Positions 1 to 7,972 of a stretch of 64,000 nt of DNA are shown piece by piece. Under the pieces are notes generated by a model. The model did no database searches. It had not been told where the DNA came from and saw nothing but the letters and a program-made list of their open reading frames with translations. Position 1 is the stretch's first letter; the number at the start of each line of letters is the position of its first letter. The stretch is taken from the NCBI GenBank assembly GCA_050012775.1, contig JBEKGN010000008.1, positions 1 to 64,000 on the forward strand, written 5' to 3'. The position numbers and the translations under genes were made by a program. The stretch comes from Roseiarcus sp050012775 (GTDB taxonomy: Bacteria > Pseudomonadota > Alphaproteobacteria > Rhizobiales > Beijerinckiaceae).

Positions 1-162
1 CCCTCCGTGGCCGCGGAAATGGCCGCCAGTGCGGCCATGGCTCGCATGGCTCGTCCTCACGCCTTTGGCGTCGGCGACGGACGGAAGCGCGATCGTGCTG
101 GCGGCCAAGGCCAACGTGACCGAGCCCGCAATGAAGATGTTCTTTAACATGGACTTTTTCAT
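1..162 (-). CDS. Small exported Gly/His-rich protein, 3' part outside the window
   Basis: The frame opens at an ATG at 162 and runs off the left edge (54 codons visible). The N-terminus is a clear Sec signal peptide: MKKSMLKN, then a hydrophobic stretch, ending SVADA at about residue 32. The mature part is rich in Gly, His, Arg and Ser. A GAGG ribosome site lies about 8 bases before the ATG. Function is unknown; small exported proteins of this look are common in Hyphomicrobiales. Two regulatory elements point at it: an FNR-type box (247-260) and a FixJ-box-like promoter (394-440). Confidence 0.7.
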   Translation of the reverse strand, partial: MKKSMLKNIFIAGSVTLALAASTIALPSVADAKGVRTSHASHGRTGGHFRGHGG

Positions 163-219
163 GGCGATTACCTCAAGTGGCGATAGATACGACAGTTCTC
201 ACCTAATGCTGAGAAATAA

Positions 220-260
220 CTGATAGTTGAAAGGCGACTTTCGGCGTTGATTTAGGTCAA
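220..260 (-). promoter_or_regulatory. FNR/FixK-type promoter of the exported protein at 1-162
   Basis: TTGAT-TTAG-GTCAA at 247-260 fits the FNR/FixK box TTGA-N6-TCAA. Reading leftward, a -10-like TATCAG lies at 225-220. That puts the start of transcription near 212, with the box centred at about -41, the class II activator position. The fit is seen in sequence; binding is inferred. Confidence 0.5.
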
Positions 261-393
261 CCATTGCCGCCAGGGCTCAACGCTCTCCATTCGATATTCC
301 CCAGGTGTCGTCCGCGAACCTCACGTGGCCTCGACGGGTCGCATGCGCATTCTCGGATTTGTATGTGCGTGAGCAGTTCGGCTCGGTTCGAGA

Positions 394-440
394 ACCCTAC
401 ACGGCGGCGGCCCAGCGAATCTAGGCTCGGAAACTACTCA
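394..440 (-). promoter_or_regulatory. FixJ-box-like promoter, copy 1
   Basis: On the minus strand, TGA then GTAGTTTCCGA (437-427), followed after 27 bases by -10-like TAGGGT (399-394). It points at the exported protein starting at 162, but 231 bases lie between the -10 and the start codon, longer than for the other copies. I found no convincing small gene in that gap. Confidence 0.5.
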
Positions 441-628
441 CGCGTCGCCGTTGACCGGCGCCGGCGGCGAAGCGCGTCGCGTGTCAGCGATTGAATCGAC
501 AGATCCACGCATTTCGCCAGCGTGGTCAGCATGATCGCTGTCGACGACCGTTCCGCCAACCGGCGTCGTGTCCACAATCAACGAGCCGCGACGTTGCGAT
601 TGAAAAGCCCGCGGTCGCTCTTTTCCCC

Positions 629-674
629 TGAGCAGATTCCGAGTCTCTCGCTCAACGAGCGGATGGCCTATGCA
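629..674 (+). promoter_or_regulatory. FixJ-box-like promoter, degenerate copy 2
   Basis: TGAGCAGATTCCGAGTCT at 629-646 differs from the shared element TRRGTARTTTCCGANNCT at two positions. A -10-like TATGCA follows 26 bases after CCGA (669-674). It lies 83 bases before the start codon at 758. It was recognised by spacing as well as sequence. Confidence 0.45.
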
Positions 675-757
675 CGCCGAGTCGGGGCCCTGTCCTCAAG
701 CGACGGGGCGGCGGCTTTGAGAAATTCGCGTCGATCGACGCAAACCAGGAGACATCT

Positions 758-1159
758 ATGAAAGCGCCTTTTCTTACGGGCCTTGCGCTCGCGATTGCAG
801 CGGGGATCGCCCTGCCGCTGGCTGGCGCGGCTGAAGCCGCAATTGGCGGCGCCCTCCCTTCGACCCAAATTCTCCCCGTCGAAAAGGCGCAATTCTTTTT
901 CGGAGGCCAAAACTATTGTTGGTACGACGACGGCTGGCAAGGCCCGGGTTGGTACTGGTGCGGCTATGCTTGGAACAATGGCCAAGGCTGGGGTGGCGGC
1001 GAAGGCTGGCACGGCTGGAGCCGCGGTACGCACATGGCGGCGCCTAGAGCCCCGAGGGTCGTCGCGCCCCGCGTCCATTTTGGCTCCGCGCTCGCCAAAG
1101 CCCATCATGTCGCACCCAGTCATCGCGGCCCCGCCCCCAAGGGCGCCAAGAAGCCATAA
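758..1159 (+). CDS. Exported Gly/Trp/Tyr-rich protein of unknown function
   Basis: This 133-residue protein has a signal peptide (residues 1 to about 27, MKAPFLTG to AAEAA). A middle region is dense in Trp, Gly and Tyr (about 50-90), with two Cys bracketing a W/Y cluster. The tail is basic and rich in Ala, Pro and His. CAGGAGAC gives a good ribosome site. The composition suggests an envelope or surface protein; no enzyme motif is seen. A degenerate FixJ-box-like promoter lies upstream (629-674). Confidence 0.75.
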   Translation: MKAPFLTGLALAIAAGIALPLAGAAEAAIGGALPSTQILPVEKAQFFFGGQNYCWYDDGWQGPGWYWCGYAWNNGQGWGGGEGWHGWSRGTHMAAPRAPRVVAPRVHFGSALAKAHHVAPSHRGPAPKGAKKP

Positions 1160-1402
1160 GCGCCGCAAGGGTTAGTCCGACTTTACGCGCCGCCCCTTCC
1201 GCGTTCGGGCGGCGCGACGATAACGCGAAGTCGCCATGCCGCGGCTGGAAGATGCGGCGCGAGGGAATGCACATGAGGATGTGGCGCGCGTATCAGAATG
1301 GCCGCGCGCAGACCTCGGGGCGCGAAACGCGCTTTGTCCAAAAATAACAATCATCTCTGAAGTCCGCGCCTTTCCACGACACCACAATAGGAGCGCACGT
1401 CC

Positions 1403-1546
1403 ATGACCCTCAGCATCGCCCACCTTCAACCCATCGTCTCCCTGATCGCCGGCGTTCTCATTCTCATGATGCCCCGATTGCTCAACTACATCGTCGCCTT
1501 CTTTTTGATCGTTTCGGGAATCCTTGGCCTCGGGCTCGTTCACTGA
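1403..1546 (+). CDS. DUF3096 small membrane protein
   Basis: A 47-residue protein beginning MTLSIAHLQPIVSLIAG. It has two hydrophobic segments separated by a short turn with MPRLLNYIV. Length, the HLQP motif near the start and the PRLLNYIVA motif match the DUF3096 family of small inner-membrane proteins, whose role is unknown. It lies 100 bases before the patatin-like lipoprotein and may be co-transcribed with it. Confidence 0.8.
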   Translation: MTLSIAHLQPIVSLIAGVLILMMPRLLNYIVAFFLIVSGILGLGLVH

Positions 1547-1646
1547 CGCGTGTCGCGGGCCAAACGCCGCCATCCCTCGCCACAAAAGACTTCAGAGAGC
1601 GATCCGCCAAAGGACACCCCATCGTGAGCGACCCCAAGAGCATTTC

Positions 1647-2825
1647 ATGAGTATCGGACATGCTTTGCGCGCGTTGGCGTTGAGCACGGCTCTGCTGGGG
1701 GCCTGCGCGAGCGATCCGCGCACGCCGTTCACCGAGTCCGAACAGATGACCGCGGTCGCCATTGGCGCGCCCAATATTCGATATTGGGCCGACGCCACGG
1801 CGAGCACGGTCCATGGGGTCGCGCGACGCGCCGTCGTGCAGAAAGGGCGGCCGTTCGTCTATCTCGCGCTGTCCGGCGGCGGCGGGGGCGGCGCCTTCGG
1901 CGCGGGCCTCCTCAACGGCTGGAGCGAATCCGGGACGCGACCGGAATTCACCATTGTGTCCGGCGTGTCGACTGGGGCGCTGATCGCTCCGTTCGCTTTT
2001 CTCGGACCCGCCTACGACGACAGGCTCAGGCAAATATACACGAATGGTGCGGCGCAGCGCTTGATTGGACAGCCGAATCCTCTTGGAGCGCTGTTCGGCG
2101 CCGGGGTGTTCGGTCCCGGGCGGGTGCGCGGGCTCGTCGAGCGCTATCTCGATGACGACCTCATCAGGGCGATCGCGCGCGAGGATCAAAAGGGGCGTCG
2201 CCTGCTGGTCGTCACGACCAATCTCGACGCGCAGCGCGCGGTTGTGTGGGACATGGGCGCCATCGCGACAAGCGGCGAGCCGAAAGCCTTTGAACTGTTC
2301 CGCGACGTTCTCGCCGCGTCCGCGAGCGTTCCGGTGGTCTTCGCGCCGCAACTCATCGATGTCGAAGCGAACGACAAAATCTTCCAGGAGATGCACGCCG
2401 ACGGCGCGCTGAGCGCGCCCGTCTACACATTGCCGGACGCAGTGCTGTTCGGCGGCAAGGCGATTTGGCGCGCCCGACGTCCGGCCCTGTATGTCATCGT
2501 CAACGCCCGCATCGATCCGGGCTTCGCGGTTGTGCCGGACCAAGTCGAAGCGATCGCGGCGCAGTCCCTTTCCACCTTGAATCGGGTCGGCACGAAGGCG
2601 GTCCTCGCCCAGACCTATAACGTCGCCACTCGCGAGGGCCTGAGCTTTCACTTGAGTTATATCGGCCGAGATCACCCCGACAGCGGCGGCACTGGATTCG
2701 AGACGGACGCGATGCGCCAGCTTTACGACTACGGTTACGAGAAGGCTCGCGCCGGCGCCTTTTGGGTGACCGAACTATCTCAGATCGAGGCGGCGAAGGA
2801 CGCGGCAAAGGCGGCCGCGGAGTAG
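1647..2825 (+). CDS. Patatin-like phospholipase, predicted lipoprotein
   Basis: A 392-residue protein with lipobox LGAC (Cys20), so probably a membrane-anchored lipoprotein. The patatin fold is shown by the glycine-rich oxyanion loop at residues 76-82 (SGGGGGG), the nucleophile elbow GVSTG with Ser108, and a DG dyad in HADGAL near residue 250. Such enzymes are Ser-Asp acyl hydrolases of phospholipids; the substrate here is unknown. The ATG at 1647 is chosen because the signal peptide begins there. It precedes the proton ATPase by 138 bases in the same direction. Confidence 0.85.
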   Translation: MSIGHALRALALSTALLGACASDPRTPFTESEQMTAVAIGAPNIRYWADATASTVHGVARRAVVQKGRPFVYLALSGGGGGGAFGAGLLNGWSESGTRPEFTIVSGVSTGALIAPFAFLGPAYDDRLRQIYTNGAAQRLIGQPNPLGALFGAGVFGPGRVRGLVERYLDDDLIRAIAREDQKGRRLLVVTTNLDAQRAVVWDMGAIATSGEPKAFELFRDVLAASASVPVVFAPQLIDVEANDKIFQEMHADGALSAPVYTLPDAVLFGGKAIWRARRPALYVIVNARIDPGFAVVPDQVEAIAAQSLSTLNRVGTKAVLAQTYNVATREGLSFHLSYIGRDHPDSGGTGFETDAMRQLYDYGYEKARAGAFWVTELSQIEAAKDAAKAAAE

Positions 2826-2963
2826 ACCCTTCGCGCTCGGCGCGCGGCAGGATAGCCTTCGTCCCGCTATGAATTTGATGAAGGACACGCCGATCGTCCC
2901 ATGACGTCTCGCGATAAGCAATGAACCGGCGGTCGCCGCCGGAAATCAGATTGGATAACGTCC

Positions 2964-5336
2964 ATGCCATCCCCAGCCGTCAACGAAAAGGTCTCGACCG
3001 CTCGATCGGGCGCCGAGGCGAACGCGGCCGCGCCGACAGGCCTGACGAGCGATGAAGCGCGCCGCCGCCTGGAGCAATTTGGCCCGAACTCCATGCCGGA
3101 CACCAGCGCGCATCCCCTGCGCATGGCGTTCGAAAAATTCTGGGCGCCCGTTCCGTGGATGCTGGAAGCCGCCATCGTGCTCGAGCTGTCGCTCGGCAAG
3201 ACCGTCGAAGCTTCGGTCATCGCCGTTCTTCTCGTTTTCAACGCCGCGCTGGGATATTTTCAGGAAAGTCACGCGCAGGCGACTCTCGCCGCGCTGAAGT
3301 CGCGGCTGGCCATGACCGCATCCGTCCACCGCGATGGGGCGTGGACGAATGTGCCCGCCGCCGAGTTGGCGCCGGGCGACGTCGTGAAGTTGTCGCTGGG
3401 CGGCGTGGTTCCCGCGGATGCGCTCATCGCAGGCGGAGAGATCCTGCTCGATCAATCCATGCTGACGGGCGAGTCCGTTCCCATAGAGGCCGGCGCGGGC
3501 CGCCAAGCCTATGCGGGGGCGCTGGTGCGGCGCGGCGAGGCGGTGGCGGAAGTCACGGCGACGGGAGCGCGCACCAAATTCGGCCGAACCGCCGAACTCG
3601 TTCTCACCGCCCATGTCGTCAGCTCGCAGCAGAAGGCGGTCATGCGCGTCGTCGGCAATCTGGCCGCGTTCAACGGCGTCTTCATCGTGGGGCTCACGGT
3701 CTACGCCGCTTTTCTCAAAATGCCGATCGCCGAAATTGTTCCGCTCATTCTCACGGCGGTTCTGGCGTCGATACCGGTCGCGTTGCCCGCGACCTTCACC
3801 CTCGCGGCGGCGCTGGGCGCGCGCAATCTCGCCAAGCTCGGCGTCCTTCCGACACGGCTCTCCGCGGTGGATGAAGCGGCGACGATGGATGTCCTGTGCG
3901 CCGACAAGACAGGCACCTTGACGCAGAACGCTCTGAGCGTGGCGCAGGTTCGCGCGATGCCCAATTTCGACGAAGCGCATGTTCTGGCGTTGGCGGCGTT
4001 GGCCAGCTCGGAGGGCGGGCAAGACCCGGTCGATGACGCCATCCGGTCGGCCGCCCTGGGCAAGGGCGCCGCCGATACGCCGCAGTTGACCGCTTTCACG
4101 CCGTTCGACCCGACCACGAAAATGTCCGAGGCCAGCGCTGTGGATTCGGGCGGCGCGACGCAACGCGTGGTGAAGGGCGCCTATGCCGTGGTGATCGCGC
4201 TCGCGGAGACTTCGCCGACCGCGGAAGCGATAGCCAAAGAGCTCGAGGGGCAAGGCTTTCGCGTGCTGGCGGTCGCGGCCGGCGCGCCCCAGGCGATGAA
4301 GTTGGTCGGCCTCGTCGCGTTGAGCGACCCGCCGCGCGCGGATTCGGCGGCCCTCGTCAAAGAACTGCACGCGTTGGGCGTGCGCACGGTGATGGTGACG
4401 GGCGACGCGCCCGCGACCGCCGCCATCGTGGCGCGGTCGGTCGGTCTCGACGGCGCTCTCTGTCCGCCCGGGCCGATCCCTGAAACGGTCCATCCCGAGG
4501 ACTACGCCGTCTTCGCCGGCGTCCTGCCGGAGGACAAGTTCAAGCTCGTCAAGGCTTTTCAAAACGGCGGTCACACCGTCGGCATGTGCGGCGACGGCGC
4601 CAACGACGCGCCGGCGTTGCGTCAGGCGCAGATCGGGATTGCTGTTTCCACCGCGACCGAGGTCGCCAAAGCGGCCGCCGGGATGGTGCTCACCGAACCG
4701 GGCCTGGCCGGAATTGTCGCCTCGGTCAAGCAAGGCCGCGTCATTTTTCAGCGAATCCTGACGTATACGCTCACCTCCATCAACAAGAAGATCGTGCAAG
4801 TGCTCTTCATCGCGGTCGGGCTCGTCATGACCGGGCAAGCGATCCTGACGCCGCTGCTGATGGCGCTGATCATGATCATCGGCGACATTCTCGGGATGTC
4901 GCTGACGACGGACAACGTGCGGCCCTCGCCGCTGCCCAATGTCTGGCGAATCGGCAATCTGACGATCGCGGGCGCCGTCATGGGACTCGGCGAGCTGGCG
5001 TTTTGCGTATCCGCCCTCGCCGTCGGGGCGTACTTCGCCCGATTCGACATCGATCGGTTGAGGACGCTGGCCTTCGTCATCATCGTCTTCGGCAACCAAG
5101 CGACGACGTACAACAATCGCGAACGCCGACGAATCTGCTCCTCGCGTCCCAGCCTATGGCTTGCCGCATCGTCGCTCCTCGACATCCTCATCGCCGCAAC
5201 GCTCGCCGTGACGGGAATCGCCATGTCGCCCTTGCCCCTCATCGCGGTCGTCGGGACGCTTGTCGCGGCCGCCGCCTTCGCCTTCGTCATGGACTTCGTG
5301 AAGGTTCCCGTTTTCCGCCGTCTCGCGATCGGCTAG
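2964..5336 (+). CDS. P-type (IIIA) plasma-membrane H+-ATPase
   Basis: A 790-residue P-type ATPase. Visible motifs in order are TGES (actuator, about residue 167), DKTGTLT with phosphorylated Asp314, and the hinge GDGANDAPAL (about 543), followed by a C-terminal membrane block. The short N-terminus, the lack of metal-binding domains and the overall length fit the proton-exporting type IIIA group of plants, fungi and some bacteria. It would use ATP to expel protons at the inner membrane. Polyphosphate kinase 2 follows after 28 bases, probably as one transcript. Ion specificity is inferred from family resemblance. Confidence 0.88.
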   Translation: MPSPAVNEKVSTARSGAEANAAAPTGLTSDEARRRLEQFGPNSMPDTSAHPLRMAFEKFWAPVPWMLEAAIVLELSLGKTVEASVIAVLLVFNAALGYFQESHAQATLAALKSRLAMTASVHRDGAWTNVPAAELAPGDVVKLSLGGVVPADALIAGGEILLDQSMLTGESVPIEAGAGRQAYAGALVRRGEAVAEVTATGARTKFGRTAELVLTAHVVSSQQKAVMRVVGNLAAFNGVFIVGLTVYAAFLKMPIAEIVPLILTAVLASIPVALPATFTLAAALGARNLAKLGVLPTRLSAVDEAATMDVLCADKTGTLTQNALSVAQVRAMPNFDEAHVLALAALASSEGGQDPVDDAIRSAALGKGAADTPQLTAFTPFDPTTKMSEASAVDSGGATQRVVKGAYAVVIALAETSPTAEAIAKELEGQGFRVLAVAAGAPQAMKLVGLVALSDPPRADSAALVKELHALGVRTVMVTGDAPATAAIVARSVGLDGALCPPGPIPETVHPEDYAVFAGVLPEDKFKLVKAFQNGGHTVGMCGDGANDAPALRQAQIGIAVSTATEVAKAAAGMVLTEPGLAGIVASVKQGRVIFQRILTYTLTSINKKIVQVLFIAVGLVMTGQAILTPLLMALIMIIGDILGMSLTTDNVRPSPLPNVWRIGNLTIAGAVMGLGELAFCVSALAVGAYFARFDIDRLRTLAFVIIVFGNQATTYNNRERRRICSSRPSLWLAASSLLDILIAATLAVTGIAMSPLPLIAVVGTLVAAAAFAFVMDFVKVPVFRRLAIG

Positions 5337-5364
5337 CGCGCAAGGCATCGCCGCAGGAGTGAAA

Positions 5365-6234
5365 ATGCAAATCGATTCGAGCGACTTTCGCGTCGAAGAA
5401 GGCGCCGCGGTCAATCTGCGAAAATGGCCGACCCGAGTGAAGCCGGTATACGATTCGAAGAAGAACTATCGCAAGCTCCTGGAAGATCATGTCGCCCGAT
5501 TGAGCGCGCTCCAGGAGCTTCACTATGCGTCCAACCGTCACGCCGTCCTTCTGATCTTTCAGGCGATGGACGCGGCCGGAAAGGACGGAGCCATCAGGCA
5601 CGTGATGTCCGGGGTGAACCCGCAGGGTTGCCAAGTCTTCAGCTTCAAGCATCCCAGCGCCGCTGAGGCGCAACATGATTTTCTCTGGCGAACGACCCGC
5701 GATCTCCCGGAGCGCGGACGGATCGGCATTTTCAACCGGTCCTATTATGAAGAGGTTCTGATCGTGCGCGTCCATCCCGAGATTCTCACGTCCGAGGGAT
5801 TGCCGGATGCGCCGAGCGACAGCGCGACGGTCTGGCGGAATCGCTATCGCTCGATAACGGATTTGGAAAGGCATCTGCACGCCAACGGAACCCGGATCAT
5901 CAAGTTCTTCCTGCACCTTTCCAAGGAGGAGCAGCGCAAGCGATTTCTCTCGCGCATCGACGAGCCGCAAAAGAACTGGAAATTCAGCCTTGCCGACGTC
6001 GAGGAGCGAAAATTCTGGAAGCGCTACATGAAGGCGTTCGAGGAATGTCTCGGCGCGACCAGCACGGCCGACGCGCCCTGGTACGTGGTTCCCGCCGACG
6101 ACAAGGAAAGCGCTCGGCTGATCGTATCGCAAATCATTCTCGACACGTTCGAGCGACTGAAATTGAGCTATCCCAAAACGACCGCCGCGCGCCGCCGTGA
6201 GCTGCTCGCCATACGCAAGCGCCTCGCCAAGTGA
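5365..6234 (+). CDS. ppk2: Polyphosphate kinase 2
   Basis: A 289-residue single-domain PPK2. The Walker-A-like loop QAMDAAGKDG (about residue 65) and the following NRSYYEEVLIVRVHPE segment are typical of the family. Such enzymes transfer phosphate between polyphosphate and nucleotides, usually making NTP or NDP. The ATG at 5365 is preferred over a GTG at 5359 because AGGAG ends at 5358. It sits directly behind the proton ATPase, so polyphosphate may supply ATP for proton pumping. That link is inference. Nucleotide preference cannot be read from sequence. Confidence 0.92.
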   Translation: MQIDSSDFRVEEGAAVNLRKWPTRVKPVYDSKKNYRKLLEDHVARLSALQELHYASNRHAVLLIFQAMDAAGKDGAIRHVMSGVNPQGCQVFSFKHPSAAEAQHDFLWRTTRDLPERGRIGIFNRSYYEEVLIVRVHPEILTSEGLPDAPSDSATVWRNRYRSITDLERHLHANGTRIIKFFLHLSKEEQRKRFLSRIDEPQKNWKFSLADVEERKFWKRYMKAFEECLGATSTADAPWYVVPADDKESARLIVSQIILDTFERLKLSYPKTTAARRRELLAIRKRLAK

Positions 6235-6366
6235 CAAAGCGACTCGTCTTGCGGGAGAAGGCCGCGCATTCCCGTGGCCGGGGCTTGGGAGAACAGGTCG
6301 CGAGAAAAAGACGATCGCGAAAGACCCGCTTACCGCGTCGGGCGCGCCGGTCGTCGAACGATTTCG

Positions 6367-7143
6367 CTAGGCGCCGGATCCCGGCCATCCGTAATGGTCA
6401 TGGAGCCGCTTGGCATAGTCTCGATTGAAGGCCTCCAGGGGATCCCACGGCGGGCTCGACTTGACCTGTGCGCGCGACACGTCGAGCTCGACGTGGCGGT
6501 CGAACCAATCGATCGATTTCACCGCGAGCGGCGAAATCAGCACGCGCTTGCCAAACCACCAATTCCGGGTGTCGACGATGAAATAATGGATGCTCCAATC
6601 GGCGTCGTCGATCATGAAATTCTCGATATGGCCGATTTCGCCGTCGACCGCGTGAATGCGGTATCCCGTCACTTCGTCGACGCTGCGCAGGTGCGGATCG
6701 GCTCCATGCAAACTCGGGCGGCCGCCATGCGCCTCGCCGGCGCTCAGGCCCAAGCCGAAATAGGGCGGCGCCATATAGGGCCACGCCATCGCGCCAGGCA
6801 TCGCGCCGAGATAGGGGCCGCTCCAAAGCGGGTCCCACCCATAGTAAGTGTAGAGCTGGTTCTCCATCTGCTGCGACACCGGCTCGTCCTCAGCCAAGTC
6901 GGGGCTTTTTTCGACCTGAGCCTTCGTTAGCGTCACGAGAAATCGTTGATGTTCCAAGTCGGCTCGCGAAATCGCCGAGGGATGGATCAGCACCTTGCGC
7001 CCCGTCAGCCACGTCCCGCAGTCGATGACGAGCCAACGCACTTTCCATGTCGTGTCGTCGAACAGGAAATCGGCGACCGTTCCAATCGTGCCGTCTTTCG
7101 CCTCGATCGCGAAACCCCTCAGGGGTGAAATGACCTGCATCAT
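6367..7143 (-). CDS. Protein with two PRC-barrel domains
   Basis: About 258 residues from the Met pair at 7143/7140. Two PRC-barrel modules are visible: an N-terminal one with GTIGTVADFLFDD and WLVIDCGTWLTGRKVLI, and a second with GEIGHIENFMIDDADW and FIVDTRNWWFGKRVLI. A linker rich in Pro, Gly and Tyr joins them. PRC-barrels occur in RimM, photosynthetic reaction centre H subunits and stress proteins; here they are probably structural or adaptor modules. It is divergent from the gene at 7500, and the shared upstream region carries two opposed FixJ-box-like promoters. Confidence 0.85.
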   Translation of the reverse strand: MMQVISPLRGFAIEAKDGTIGTVADFLFDDTTWKVRWLVIDCGTWLTGRKVLIHPSAISRADLEHQRFLVTLTKAQVEKSPDLAEDEPVSQQMENQLYTYYGWDPLWSGPYLGAMPGAMAWPYMAPPYFGLGLSAGEAHGGRPSLHGADPHLRSVDEVTGYRIHAVDGEIGHIENFMIDDADWSIHYFIVDTRNWWFGKRVLISPLAVKSIDWFDRHVELDVSRAQVKSSPPWDPLEAFNRDYAKRLHDHYGWPGSGA

Positions 7144-7264
7144 AGCTCGGCGCCTTTTGTGAATGGGTCTGGCCGCCACCCTGGCCGCGGGCCGAAACGT
7201 TCATGCCGTTTTCAAGTATAGCCCGACAACCTTCCTTGCGTCGATCTAGGCCGCCCGAAGCATC

Positions 7265-7309
7265 AGGATAAGCGACGACCCGGCGGGAAACAGGTTCGGA
7301 AACTACCTA
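7265..7309 (-). promoter_or_regulatory. FixJ-box-like promoter, copy 3 (PRC-barrel gene)
   Basis: On the minus strand, TAG then GTAGTTTCCGA (7306-7296), then 25 bases, then -10-like TATCCT (7270-7265). CTG follows two bases after the core. It is 121 bases from the start codon at 7143. Confidence 0.65.
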
Positions 7310-7388
7310 GTTCCGCGGCGCGGGCTTCGACGGCTGAAGCGGCGCTTCCACGGCGCCGACCTCGACCCTTTCGGCGATGGAATCGCGA

Positions 7389-7435
7389 TGAGTAGACTCC
7401 GAGTCTGACGTCGCGGTCGCGTTGTCGACTACCTC
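7389..7435 (+). promoter_or_regulatory. FixJ-box-like promoter, copy 4 (gene at 7500)
   Basis: TGAGTAGACTCCGA at 7389-7402, then 27 bases, then -10-like TACCTC (7430-7435). The downstream GTCTGACG is identical to that after copy 9 at 24282. It is 64 bases from the start codon at 7500. With copy 3 it forms a back-to-back pair in the 7144-7499 gap. Confidence 0.6.
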
Positions 7436-7499
7436 TTAGCCTCTCACGCGTCGTCACTCATGCGCCCAGGGCTGTCGCGACCGTTCAAGAGGGAGCCAC

Positions 7500-7835
7500 A
7501 TGCAAAAGATCACCGTCGACCTCCTACGGCTGGCCTTCTCGGGCGCAGTGGTTTGCGCCGTTGCTGGGGCCGCGGATCTCGGAGGCCTTCACCATCGCGG
7601 CCAGTTCGCCAGCGCGAAGAGTCGCGTTCCGACGCCCATTCTTGTGAAAGCAATTTCCATTGCGGTCCCGTGGATGTGTTGGGCGACGAACGACCGGATT
7701 GGCGCTGCTGCGACGGAAGAAGCGCAAGCCGAGCCCAGCGCGATTTTGCAAATCTGCGCGAGCGCCGCGCCGGCATTGCGCCGCCATGGCGAGCCGGCGC
7801 TCAAACCGCAGAGCCTGTTGGCGCTTGCGCCTTGA
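7500..7835 (+). CDS. Small exported protein of unknown function
   Basis: A 111-residue frame starting with a plausible signal peptide (MQKITVDLLRLAFSG to GAADL, about 26 residues). A good ribosome site, GAGGGAG, lies before the ATG. The rest shows no known motif and has two Cys. Evidence that it is a gene comes mainly from the ribosome site, the signal peptide and the promoter at 7389-7435. The C-terminal part is less gene-like and could be out of frame. Confidence 0.45.
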   Translation: MQKITVDLLRLAFSGAVVCAVAGAADLGGLHHRGQFASAKSRVPTPILVKAISIAVPWMCWATNDRIGAAATEEAQAEPSAILQICASAAPALRRHGEPALKPQSLLALAP

Positions 7836-7906
7836 GCCGCCGGCGCGGCGAACTGCGTTCGATCATTCGCGCGCGCTGGGGATCGGGAGCGCGCAAGACC
7901 TGAGAA

Positions 7907-7936
7907 TTGCCAAGTTCCGCTCAATCCTCCTTATAA
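7907..7936 (+). promoter_or_regulatory. Sigma70-type promoter of the transporter at 7973
   Basis: TTGCCA (7907-7912) and TTATAA (7931-7936) with an 18-base spacer. The -10 ends 36 bases before the ATG. This is a housekeeping-type promoter, unlike the FixJ-box-like ones around it. Confidence 0.45.
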
Positions 7937-7972
7937 GTGACCTTGCCCGATCGCGTCAGCTGAGTCGCCTCC

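Noticed and set aside
264..494. Plus-strand frame of 76 residues
   Set aside because: Arg/Ser-rich random-looking product, no ribosome site, and it covers copy 1 of the promoter element.
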